Assembly (NCBI RefSeq): GCF_009497155.1
Contig: NZ_WINI01000004.1
Span: 62,001 to 126,000 of the forward strand
Direction: 5' to 3'
Source: Glaciimonas soli
GTDB lineage: Bacteria; Pseudomonadota; Gammaproteobacteria; Burkholderiales; Burkholderiaceae_D
Length of the DNA: 64,000 nucleotides
Both the position numbers and the translations under genes were made by a program. Below the pieces are notes generated by a model that was not told the origin of the DNA, did not search any database, and worked only from the letters and a program-made list of their open reading frames with translations. Numbering within the stretch: position 1 is the first letter of the stretch; the number at the start of each line of letters is the position of its first letter. Below are positions 26,880-35,403 of this stretch, in pieces.

Positions 26880-27060
26880 ATGTCTCGCCAATATCCTCGC
26901 TTCCGGCGGCAAGTCGCCGTATGCCACCTTCGAAAAAAATCGGCACTGAATAACCACCGTTTGCGTCATCGAATCGCGCAGCCATCAGGTGCGCCTCCGC
27001 ATCGCCGAAAATACTTCCCGCGTCTGCAATCGAGATGTCAAAACCAAGTTGGTTACGTCG
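26880..27060 (-). pseudogene. remnant paralogous to the hypothetical gene at 32622
   Basis: The minus-strand peptide DANGGYSVPIFFEGGIRRLA followed by AGSEDIGE closely matches DANGGYPAPIFFEGDTQRLA and AGSEDVLI in the protein encoded at 32622-33332. The DNA is also visibly similar (both contain the block CGGCGGCAAGTCG and CTTCGAAAAAAATCGGC). Upstream and downstream the similarity is lost. This is a short fragment of a duplicated gene lying beside the broken RraA-like gene. Confidence 0.6.
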
Positions 27061-27250
27061 TATTTGTGAAATTCTTTGATAACCATTGGTTATGCAAATA
27101 AGAAAAAGTGCGTTTTTGTTCTGTAGAAAATTGTTGAGAATAGCTACGTCATTAAATCCAAATCGCCATTAAGTGGCAGCAGCCTAGTCTTACCACGGCG
27201 CAGAAACATATAGCTTGGAACAAAATTATTACAACAGAAGGAGACGTAAG

Positions 27251-28465
27251 GTGGGGACAGTCAATACAAAAAACAAAACAAAATTTATCTGGTGTGGGAT
27301 TGTGTGTGCGGGACTATCGATGCAACAGGCGCACGCCGATTCGTATCTGATGAGCCAGCTCGCTAACTTGCCTGAATACAGTAGCGGAAATAATGGCGGC
27401 GTGACGTTGTATGGTTCGGTTGACCTTGGCGGGTTGTACACTAAAGCCGACAATGCACCCAGCAATTTTCAAATGCAAAGTGGCGGAATGTACACCTCAA
27501 AATTTGGCTTGTATGGCCAAGAGGATCTGGGCGGTGGCCTGAAGGCGGAATTCAAGCTCGAATCCGGCTTCCTGGCCAACACCGGAGCCATGCAAGCGAG
27601 CGCATTATTCAACCGGGAATCCTGGGTCGGACTCAAGTCGAGCGAGTGGGGAACGGTGCGCTTTGGGAATCAGATCAATGCCATGCTGCCGTTGTTCATT
27701 GATCCCTTCGGACTTGTCACCACTAACTCGGTGTATGGCTGGGTTGGAGGCGGTGTGGTGCAGAGTTCCAGGGGAGCGGGTTATAACACCGATCTCGGCG
27801 TTGGTGCCAGTTCTCTGCTTACCCGAGTGCCGAATGCCATTACCTATGCGACTCCGCGTGTTGGTGGCGTCGACGGCCAACTCATTTATGCCACCAACAC
27901 GACCGGCGCAAACAATCCTCGCGTGGCTAGTCAAGGCGGTGTCATTTCCTATCTGACTGCCCCGTTTTATTTTGCCGCGAGCTATAACCAGGTATGGAGC
28001 GCACCTGTGGCATTAACTCCGGATGCGGCTCCCGAGGGCATACGCACTGACATTCCCGCCATTGGCGTGATCTACGACAATGGGAAATTAGTGCTCTCTG
28101 CATCCTATACGCTGATGGCGCCAAAAGTAGCTCAGGATGGCATTGCGCGCATCACCACTTTGGGTGCCATTTTGCCGCTTGGCCGCTTTACCTATCGCGC
28201 CTCAGCAATCTACCGTGACACCTCTGACGTCCGCGACAGCACCGGCAAGGAAGTTCACGATGCGGCGTTGGGCATCATGTTGGGTTCTGATTACGCTTTT
28301 TCAAAGCGGACTACGCTGTATGCCCGCTTGGGCGAGGTCAGAAACTACGGTGCTTCTACTATCATTCTGAATAGTACGCCGCTACCGTTTGAGGCAGGTA
28401 CGTTTAACCCACAAACCGGGATCACCACCAAATCGCTTGCGGTAGGTATGAATCACAGCTTCTAA
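27251..28465 (+). CDS. outer-membrane porin
   Basis: A 404-residue porin of the Gram-negative trimeric family. After a signal peptide ending QQAHA comes a 25-residue linker, then GGVTLYGSVDLGGLYTK, the typical first strand. SKFGLYGQEDLGGGLKAEFKL and WVGLKSSEWGTVRFGNQ are family motifs, and it ends MNHSF. The start is GTG at 27251, because AAGGAG at 27238-27243 gives 7-bp spacing; the upstream in-frame ATG at 27215 has no ribosome site and would spoil the signal peptide. No operon partner is obvious; it ends at a dispersed palindromic repeat. Confidence 0.88.
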   Translation: MGTVNTKNKTKFIWCGIVCAGLSMQQAHADSYLMSQLANLPEYSSGNNGGVTLYGSVDLGGLYTKADNAPSNFQMQSGGMYTSKFGLYGQEDLGGGLKAEFKLESGFLANTGAMQASALFNRESWVGLKSSEWGTVRFGNQINAMLPLFIDPFGLVTTNSVYGWVGGGVVQSSRGAGYNTDLGVGASSLLTRVPNAITYATPRVGGVDGQLIYATNTTGANNPRVASQGGVISYLTAPFYFAASYNQVWSAPVALTPDAAPEGIRTDIPAIGVIYDNGKLVLSASYTLMAPKVAQDGIARITTLGAILPLGRFTYRASAIYRDTSDVRDSTGKEVHDAALGIMLGSDYAFSKRTTLYARLGEVRNYGASTIILNSTPLPFEAGTFNPQTGITTKSLAVGMNHSF

Positions 28466-28555
28466 TTGGCTGGAGTCCGACGGACACGTGATCAGAATGT
28501 GATCACGTGAACCGATGCAAAGTCGGAGCTCTTCAACGCCAGAATCAAAAAAATC

Positions 28556-28625
28556 CGTCATCCTCGCGAACGCGGGGATCCAAGTTACGATCTCAGCATG
28601 GATTCCCGCGTTCGCGGGAACGACG
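28556..28625. repeat. dispersed palindromic repeat (REP-like), copy A
   Basis: A 70-bp inverted repeat whose arms read CGTCATCCTCGCGAACGCGG and its near-complement, with a 16-bp AT-richer centre. A second copy is at 47792-47859. It lies in the convergent gap between a porin and a LysR gene, where such elements often sit, and may also act as a transcript end. Confidence 0.75.
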
Positions 28626-28664
28626 AATTGAATTTAGGTAGCATGCCTTTAATCCGGACAAACA

Positions 28665-29564
28665 TCATAAAATCTTGGCCAGATCCATGACGCACCGAAT
28701 GAAATACTCTGCCGGCCGCGTAATAATTGCACCTTCGCGCTGAATCAAAAAAAGCTTTACGTCTGCTGGTTTTTCAATAAAGTCGAGTTTGCGAAATTGC
28801 CCCGTCGCATTGACTACTTCGAATATTGGAGATGGCCATGAAATCACCGAATCACATGTCAGGGCAATGCCAAACAGCAGCGCCTGAGACGTGCACTTCG
28901 TCATGCGATGCGGCGCTGGCAAGCCGCTCCGTTTGAATAACTCCGCGATATACAACGGATAAGTGTCCGATGGGTCGATATATAACCATTCAGCGTCGCT
29001 CAGGTCTTTCAGCGAGGTCGCTTTGGCTAACAGGCCATTTTCCCGCACCACAAATACCGCTGAATACGTCGCCAGTTCTGTGCTGTGCACAGATGTATCT
29101 GCCGGAGCGCGAGAGGCTGAGATCAATGCAAAATCGAGCGTGCCTTGACGTAGACTGTCGAGTAATTTTGACACCGGCTGCTCTAGAAATTCGGCTTTGA
29201 CTTGAGGCATATCTTGCCGAAACCGTGCATAGGCACTTGGTAGCAGCGTCAGCGCTGCGAGAGCCGTTAAACCAATTGTGACTCTTCCTTCCTGAATCCC
29301 TCTTTCCACTCCCATCTGCTCTTCTGCCCGTTCTATCTCATGGACAATTAGCCGTGCACGTTGCAAGAGTGACTTCGCTGCTGGCATTAATGTCACGCCG
29401 CTGACACTGCGACCCAGCAGCGTTACCCCGACATCGGCCTCAAGTTCGCGAATCGCCTTGGTGATGGCAGGTTGGCTGACGAACAGCGCACGGGCAGCTC
29501 CAATGATACTGCCGTAGTCGGCAACGGCTACCAAAGCGCGGAGTTGATGCAGTTTCATTCCCAT
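28665..29564 (-). CDS. LysR-family regulator
   Basis: A 299-residue LysR protein: HTH at residues 18-45 (GSIIGAARALFVSQPAITKAIRELE), then DVGVTLLGRSVSGVTLMPAA, then the effector domain. It is divergent from the M20 amidohydrolase/MHS transporter pair at 29.7-32.5 kb and is their likely regulator. The TsaR/CbI-like opening MKLHQLRALVAVADYGSIIG suggests the aromatic-acid or sulfur-responsive LysR branch, but the ligand cannot be fixed. Confidence 0.87.
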   Translation of the reverse strand: MGMKLHQLRALVAVADYGSIIGAARALFVSQPAITKAIRELEADVGVTLLGRSVSGVTLMPAAKSLLQRARLIVHEIERAEEQMGVERGIQEGRVTIGLTALAALTLLPSAYARFRQDMPQVKAEFLEQPVSKLLDSLRQGTLDFALISASRAPADTSVHSTELATYSAVFVVRENGLLAKATSLKDLSDAEWLYIDPSDTYPLYIAELFKRSGLPAPHRMTKCTSQALLFGIALTCDSVISWPSPIFEVVNATGQFRKLDFIEKPADVKLFLIQREGAIITRPAEYFIRCVMDLAKIL

Positions 29565-29745
29565 ACACTACCTCTGAAGTTTCATTCTCATACGGCCTCC
29601 CAATATCGATGCCATAACTAAACATTATAGGCATAATATTTTTTCATTTTTTAAATATGTACTCTCGTCATAGACTGGCTTTCCAGTCCTGCCGTCATTG
29701 ATATTGCACGGACATTATTATTTCAGTCTACATGAGGAGATCGCG

Positions 29746-30927
29746 TTGTCACGAATTATAAATATTCTTCCCGAGGTCAAAAAGCATGCTGCCGAATTCG
29801 TTGAGTTGCGTCACCGCATTCATGCTCATCCTGAATTAGGTTTCGAGGAAATTGAGACCAGCAAACTGGTGGTGCAAAAGCTGCAGGAATGGGGTTATGA
29901 GGTAACGCCGGATGTCGGTGGTACCGGGGTAGTTGGCCGCCTCAAAGTTGGCCAGGGTTCGCGCACTATCGGTATTCGTGCAGATATGGATGCATTGCCA
30001 ATTTTGGAAGATACTGGCTTGTCCTATGCGAGCAAATTGCATGGAAAAATGCATGCCTGCGGACACGACGGCCACACCGCAATTTTACTGGCTGCTGCAT
30101 ATTATTTTTCTCAAACAAAACGCTTCAACGGCACACTGAATCTGATATTTCAGCCAGCAGAAGAAGGTTTAGGTGGCGCGCAGCGCATGATGGCGGACGG
30201 CTTATTCGAGCGCTTCCCTTGTGACGCCATATTTGCTCTGCACAATGCACCGGGGCTGCCTGTTGGCATGTTTGTCGCGCAAAGCGGCGCCATGGCGGCA
30301 TCGTCCGATTCGGTGACGATCACCCTTACTGGCAAGGGCAGCCACGGTGCAATGCCACAGTTTGGACGCGATCCAGTTGTGGCCGCTGCCAGCATCGTCA
30401 TGGCATTGCAAACTATCGTCTCGCGCAATATTTCAACGGCCGACGCGGCGGTTGTGACGGTAGGTTCAATCCAGGCCGGCACTGCCCACAACGTCATCCC
30501 GGAAACTGCAAAAATCCTTATCACCGTAAGGACCCTCGATAAAGCGGTCCAGACATTGATTGAAAAGCGTTTGCGCGAGATTGTCGAATTTCAGGCACGC
30601 AGCTTTGACGTCACGGCAGAGATAGCTTATCGGCCGATCTCTCGCGTACTGATGAACACGGAGCAAGAATCGGGATGGGCACGCGAGGCGATTGCGGCAT
30701 TGGTCGGCATGGATAATATCGTCCCGCTACCAGCGGAGCGTATGGGCGGCGAGGATTTCTCCTGGATGCTCGAAAAAGTGCCTGGCTGTTATGTTGCGCT
30801 CGGAAATGGCACTGAGGGGAACGGTGGTTGCATGATCCACAATCCCGGTTACGACTTTAATGATGATGCACTACCGATAGGAGCTAGTTATTGGGCTCGT
30901 CTGGTTGAGCAATATCTGGTGGCGTGA
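29746..30927 (+). CDS. M20 family amidohydrolase (hippurate hydrolase-like)
   Basis: A 393-residue zinc peptidase-fold amidohydrolase that removes an acyl group from an amino acid. Metal-site motifs are visible: HRIHAHPELGFEE (N-terminal), HACGHDGH at about residue 100, FQPAEEGLGGA, and GGEDFSWML near the C-terminus. The start is TTG at 29746 with GAGGAG 6 bp before it, giving MSRIINILPEV; the longer TTG version has no ribosome site. The paired MHS transporter 229 bp downstream suggests import of the substrate, possibly an N-acyl or hippurate-type compound. Confidence 0.88.
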   Translation: MSRIINILPEVKKHAAEFVELRHRIHAHPELGFEEIETSKLVVQKLQEWGYEVTPDVGGTGVVGRLKVGQGSRTIGIRADMDALPILEDTGLSYASKLHGKMHACGHDGHTAILLAAAYYFSQTKRFNGTLNLIFQPAEEGLGGAQRMMADGLFERFPCDAIFALHNAPGLPVGMFVAQSGAMAASSDSVTITLTGKGSHGAMPQFGRDPVVAAASIVMALQTIVSRNISTADAAVVTVGSIQAGTAHNVIPETAKILITVRTLDKAVQTLIEKRLREIVEFQARSFDVTAEIAYRPISRVLMNTEQESGWAREAIAALVGMDNIVPLPAERMGGEDFSWMLEKVPGCYVALGNGTEGNGGCMIHNPGYDFNDDALPIGASYWARLVEQYLVA

Positions 30928-31156
30928 TGGTAGAGGGATACCTGGATGACATCGGTGCCTGGACGTTTAAGGTCAACTGCTATCCGATTCTTCCATCGTC
31001 CGTTCTTATACATTGGGTTTGATGCAATGTACTGCGCATATCAGTAGGAAATCTAAAAAAACAGTTCTCACCCGCCAGCAACTACGTATCAAGATTTTTT
31101 GAACGCCAGCTTGCTTGCGTGTGCAGAACTGTCATCGCGTCCAATTTGGAAACATC

Positions 31157-32458
31157 ATGAATACTTTATCTGTCCCCGCAACGGTGCCTGTTAATACCGC
31201 ACTGCCTCAACATGCCAAGGCTGCACCGTCTCGACGGGTAATAGTCGCTGCCGTACTTGGCAATGCGCTTGAATTGTTTGACTTTACGGTTTACAGTTTT
31301 TTTGCCGTAATCATTGGCAAACTCTTTTTTCCTGTCGTTGGAGAATATAGCCAATTGATGCTGTCTTTCGCGACGTTCGGTATCGGCTTCCTGGCCCGGC
31401 CTCTCGGCGGGATCGTATTAGGAATCTACGCCGATCGCGCTGGACGCAAGGCCGCTATGACCCTTACGATACTGCTGATGGCATCGGGTACTGCGATCAT
31501 TGGTTTAGCGCCAACCTATGCGCAAATTGGCTTGGCAGCGCCATTACTGATCGTGATCGCACGCTTGATTCAAGGATTTTCAGCAGGTGCCGAAACCGGT
31601 ATAGCGATGACATTTCTGATGGAGTCGGCACCACCCGGAAAGCGAGGATACCTTCTTAGCTGGCAGGTTGCGAGCCAGGGTGCCGCCGCGTTAGCCGGTG
31701 CCGCCTGCGGAGTACTTCTTACGCATATGTTGTCGCCTGCAGCGCTCGAAAGTTGGGGGTGGCGTGTTCCGTTTCTGTTGGGCTTGCTAATTGGCCCGGT
31801 AGGCATGTATATCCGCAATAATCTGGAAGAAACGCATACGGAGCAGCGCAGATCGAATGTTGTTCCCAAGCGTCTCCAATATGACATTCGCCGCATCATT
31901 TTGGGCACTTTGATAATGCTCAACAGTACGGCGACCATGTATATCATGGTGTACTTTTTGCCTTCGTATCTGGTGCGGGTAGCGCATATGCCTGCCTCAA
32001 TGTCACTCTATTCCGGCTGTTTGGCGGGATTAATTTTAACGATAGGAACACCTCTCTGCGGCAAACTCGCTGATCGACTGAGCAAGCGCAAACCAATCTT
32101 ATACGTGACAGGACTGTTCGGCATGGCTGCCATTTTTCCAGTCTTCATCACTATTCTGAAAACGCCGGAGTTGACCACGGTACTCTCGGGTGTAGCGCTA
32201 ATGATCATTGTGATGGCACTGCAAGGTCCGGCGGGTTCGCTTATTCTGCTGGAGGGCTTTCCACGCGAGATGCGCGTGCGATCGATGGCGATCATGTACA
32301 GCATCAGCGTCAGTATATTTGGCGGTTTCTCACCCTTTCTCGTTACCTGGATAATCAAAGAAACAAACAACCCCTATGCGCCTGCATGGTATCTGTTCGG
32401 CTGTGCGTTAGTCAGCCTTATCGCGCTCATTTTGTTTGAAGAGAAAAAAGTGGATTAA
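31157..32458 (+). CDS. MFS transporter, metabolite:H+ symporter (MHS) family
   Basis: A 433-residue, 12-segment inner-membrane transporter. VIVAAVLGNALELFDFTVYS and GFLARPLGGIVLGIYADRAGRK are the MHS-family signature (compare ShiA, ProP, CitA), and RLIQGFSAGAETG follows. I chose the ATG at 31157, giving MNTLSVPATVP; the earlier in-frame start adds 14 residues without a ribosome site. It is downstream of the M20 hydrolase gene in the same direction and probably imports the hydrolase's substrate or exports its product. The organic acid transported is unknown. Confidence 0.87.
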   Translation: MNTLSVPATVPVNTALPQHAKAAPSRRVIVAAVLGNALELFDFTVYSFFAVIIGKLFFPVVGEYSQLMLSFATFGIGFLARPLGGIVLGIYADRAGRKAAMTLTILLMASGTAIIGLAPTYAQIGLAAPLLIVIARLIQGFSAGAETGIAMTFLMESAPPGKRGYLLSWQVASQGAAALAGAACGVLLTHMLSPAALESWGWRVPFLLGLLIGPVGMYIRNNLEETHTEQRRSNVVPKRLQYDIRRIILGTLIMLNSTATMYIMVYFLPSYLVRVAHMPASMSLYSGCLAGLILTIGTPLCGKLADRLSKRKPILYVTGLFGMAAIFPVFITILKTPELTTVLSGVALMIIVMALQGPAGSLILLEGFPREMRVRSMAIMYSISVSIFGGFSPFLVTWIIKETNNPYAPAWYLFGCALVSLIALILFEEKKVD

Positions 32459-32621
32459 CGAAGTAAATTGCGTCGCTCGGCTTACTATTTATCATCTCCA
32501 GACAGGCAACGAATGCGTAATATGCGGTAACCGTTCACTTTCAGAGGTGAACGTGGCACCGCATCCTATGGTGCCCGCCCGACCATGGCACAAACTGCAA
32601 TGAACGACTACTGCACTCCCC

Positions 32622-33332
32622 CTACTTACCCAGCAACGCCAGAGAATGATTCCATTCTGTAGTCCATTCTTGCAAAAATTCATACGTATTAAAAACTCTT
32701 TTCAGATGTGAGACTGGTACCCGATACACATCATTCAATCCCAATGCCAACGTAATCGGATTCCACGCGGCTTTGTTTTTTGCTCTTTTAGCGCTGCCTT
32801 TAACCCTTGCTCCCTCATCACCAAATATGCCGCCGCCACTGCTCAGGGCCTGGTCCAAATCAATTTTTACCAGACTGGCAAATGCTATTAACACCTGCTC
32901 TTTGCTGATACCACTCTGTGATTCCTTTGCCAGTTCAATGTTGGCAACTTTGGGTTCGGCCTCGCGTTTGAGTTTACTTACCAGACGCTCCAGATCTTTC
33001 TTCAGAAAACGTAACTCATGCAAAGACCTTCTAAAGCCTGGCGGCTTGAGTTTCGTCACTATCTTATAGACGTCTTTCGTGATCGTGATGAGCACGTCCT
33101 CACTGCCGGCGGCAAGTCGTTGGGTGTCGCCTTCGAAAAAAATCGGCGCCGGGTAACCGCCGTTCGCGTCACCGAACAACGCGGGATAGTCGGCGTCATA
33201 GTCCAGCCAAACGTAGGGAGTCAAGCCGCTTTCTATCATGCGTGCCAATGTCCATTGCGTGCCTGTTTGCTGCGCAAGCCAGTCGCAAGCCTGCTCAGTT
33301 GTTGCCCGAAAAGGCAGTTCGATCATCGTCAT
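32622..33332 (-). CDS. hypothetical protein with a partial duplicate at 26.9 kb
   Basis: A 236-residue protein I do not recognise. The N-terminal third reads like a small adaptor (TEQACDWLAQQTGTQWTLARM, then SGLTPYVWLDYDADYPALFG), the middle is a basic, helix-prone region rich in Lys/Arg/Glu (RRSLHELRFLKKDLERLVSKL), and the C-terminus has a DLDQALSSGGGIFGDEGARV segment and hydrophobic helices. No signal peptide or membrane segment is visible. Start 33332 is one of two close ATGs. A degraded copy of residues about 50-75 lies at 26.9 kb, so the gene belongs to a duplicated family. Confidence 0.6.
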   Translation of the reverse strand: MTMIELPFRATTEQACDWLAQQTGTQWTLARMIESGLTPYVWLDYDADYPALFGDANGGYPAPIFFEGDTQRLAAGSEDVLITITKDVYKIVTKLKPPGFRRSLHELRFLKKDLERLVSKLKREAEPKVANIELAKESQSGISKEQVLIAFASLVKIDLDQALSSGGGIFGDEGARVKGSAKRAKNKAAWNPITLALGLNDVYRVPVSHLKRVFNTYEFLQEWTTEWNHSLALLGK

Positions 33333-33465
33333 TTTTCTTTCTTTCACATGCCAAAATTGCACTGCTGGCATGACTTGCACATTGCTGTTAGTCCGCTGGT
33401 CTTTTATATGGGTCCAGGCTGAGCAGCCAATATATAAGTTTTCGACTTTATTTGTTGGACTAGTT

Positions 33466-34551
33466 TCACTGCGGGGAAGTCCATAGCAGCGACGAATCGA
33501 TTTTGTGCAATTGAGGTTGTCCAGCCAGCGCCATTGCCACTTCCAATTCCGTTTGCAGTACGGTCAACATGTGCGCCACGCCTGGCATCCCGCCTACGGC
33601 CAATGCATGCAGAACAGGTTGGCCGATCAATACTGCCGACGCGCCTAAAGCAAGCGCCTTGAGAATATCGGTGCCACGCCTGACACCCCCATCGACCAGC
33701 ACCGGCACACGTCCGGCAACAGCCTGCGTCACAAATGGCAAAACGGCTATGGTCGCTGGTACCGTATCGAGCGTGCGACCGCCGTGATTGGACACAATAA
33801 TGCCCGCGCATCCGACACGCAGAGCAGGTTCAACATCCGCCGGATTCATGAGTCCCTTGACGATCACCGGCAACGCGGTCAATTGGCAAAGCCATTCAAT
33901 ATCCGCCCAGGTCGGAGCGCCCTTGAGCATGCCCTGGAATACCGGACTACCGGCGCGGGCTCTGATCGGCGGAGTAGCTTTGAAACCGCTCAGGTTGACG
34001 GCGGATATCTGCTCTGGCAGCCGGAAACCTGTTCTCTGCTCTGCGTTGCGAATGCCGCTGACGGCCGCATCGATAGTGACAACGATAGCCTTGTAACCGG
34101 CCGACTCAGCGCGCCTGATCAACGCGACCGTCTCTTCCCGCTCAGCGCGCATATATAGTTGAAACCATAACGGCGTACTCGCGGCGCTGGCCACGTTTTC
34201 AAGCGTCACGCTGGCTTGCTGACTAACCGTCATCCAGGTTCGCGTGAGCGAAGCGGCCTCGACCGTTGCCAACTCTCCGGCAGGATCAACCAGCTTATGA
34301 AATGCTGTCGGCCCAAGGATAATGGGGTAATCCAGCGTTTCGCCAAACAGCATGGTCTTGGCGCTGGCCTGCGACATATCGACCAAGGCGCGTGGCAAGA
34401 TGTGCAAACGGTCAAAAGCTTGTCGATTTGCACGTTGTGTGATGCCATCCGCGGCCGCACCAGCGATGTAAGCTGCCACTGCAGTATCCACATGTTCGTG
34501 AAAACGCAGTTCGTAGTCACTCAGCGCAACGGTATCTGCAGGAATGTTCAT
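33466..34551 (-). CDS. FMN-dependent 2-hydroxyacid oxidase family protein
   Basis: A 361-residue FMN enzyme of the glycolate/lactate oxidase fold: PIILGPTAFHKLVDP flavin loop, LWFQLYMRAEREET, and the active-site block IIVSNHGGRTLDTVPAT with VLVDGGVRRGTDILKALALG. It is a distant paralogue of the protein at 25054. The N-terminal catalytic-Tyr region carries DTAVAAYIAGAAADGITQRAN, a variant of the usual YYxxGAxxExTL pattern that is common in LldD-like enzymes from Burkholderiales. The substrate is not known. It lies between the hypothetical gene and piuC, all on the minus strand. Confidence 0.82.
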   Translation of the reverse strand: MNIPADTVALSDYELRFHEHVDTAVAAYIAGAAADGITQRANRQAFDRLHILPRALVDMSQASAKTMLFGETLDYPIILGPTAFHKLVDPAGELATVEAASLTRTWMTVSQQASVTLENVASAASTPLWFQLYMRAEREETVALIRRAESAGYKAIVVTIDAAVSGIRNAEQRTGFRLPEQISAVNLSGFKATPPIRARAGSPVFQGMLKGAPTWADIEWLCQLTALPVIVKGLMNPADVEPALRVGCAGIIVSNHGGRTLDTVPATIAVLPFVTQAVAGRVPVLVDGGVRRGTDILKALALGASAVLIGQPVLHALAVGGMPGVAHMLTVLQTELEVAMALAGQPQLHKIDSSLLWTSPQ

Positions 34552-34592
34552 GATGATATGGTGTGGAAATTGATGAAGAAACTGCGGTTGCG

Positions 34593-35279
34593 TTACAACT
34601 CTGCCCAGCGTCGCAACAAATTATGGTAATGATTGACCAGCCCCAGAACAGCCGGGCTATCGTCGCCGAGCTGGCCGCGAATTGCCATGATCGATTGATC
34701 GAGTTCATACAACGTGGCGCGCTCCCCATCGTCTTTGACCATCGATTGAGCCCAAAAGAACGAAGCCCAGCGGCTCCCTTTCGTGACTGGTTCGACCCGG
34801 TGCAAGGTCGATGCCGGGTAAACGATCATGTGCCCCATCGGTAGCTTGATTGCATGCGTACCGAAAGAGTCCGTCATCACCAGCTCCCCTCCTTCGTACT
34901 CATCGGGATTCGTCAGGAAAATGGTGCTGGAGACATCTGCACGCATACGCGCTCCACCACTTCCCGCTACGGATTGAATCGAATTGTCGACGTGCATCCC
35001 GAAGGTCATGCCTAAATCATAGCGATTGAATTTCGGCGGCAACACGCGCAACGGCAGTGCCGCCGAATGGTAGGTCGAATTCCGGCCAAGCGCATGCAAA
35101 ATGATATCGCCAAGTTCTTGCGCCTCGGCGCTCTCGGCAGGAAGCTGCAAATTGTTCTTGAATTTGGCGGCCTGGTCGCCTGCAGTCACGCTGCCATGTA
35201 CCCATGCCGAGCGCTCAAGCACTTGCCTGCAATGCTTTGCCTCCTCGGGAGTAAGTACATCCGGGATGTGAACCAGCAT
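34593..35279 (-). CDS. piuC: PKHD-type Fe(II)/2-oxoglutarate-dependent hydroxylase
   Basis: A 228-residue prolyl-4-hydroxylase-like oxygenase (PiuC/YbiX family). Iron ligands are visible in GMHVDNSIQ (His and Asp) and in YPASTLHRVEPVTKG (second His), with the 2-oxoglutarate Arg in GSRWASFFW. The N-terminal MLVHIPDVLTPEEAKHCRQ is typical. In many proteobacteria this gene sits beside a catecholate siderophore receptor, as here (35404), and is iron-regulated. Its precise substrate is not established. Confidence 0.92.
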   Translation of the reverse strand: MLVHIPDVLTPEEAKHCRQVLERSAWVHGSVTAGDQAAKFKNNLQLPAESAEAQELGDIILHALGRNSTYHSAALPLRVLPPKFNRYDLGMTFGMHVDNSIQSVAGSGGARMRADVSSTIFLTNPDEYEGGELVMTDSFGTHAIKLPMGHMIVYPASTLHRVEPVTKGSRWASFFWAQSMVKDDGERATLYELDQSIMAIRGQLGDDSPAVLGLVNHYHNLLRRWAEL

Positions 35280-35403
35280 GGTGCTTGCCTTTCATTTATG
35301 AGAAAAGCCATACATGATCGTCCAACCATGTATGGCGTTTTATTCGCAAAGCGATAATCTGATCGACAACCCTGTCGGAGATAAGGCTGCCGATCTTAGC
35401 ACG

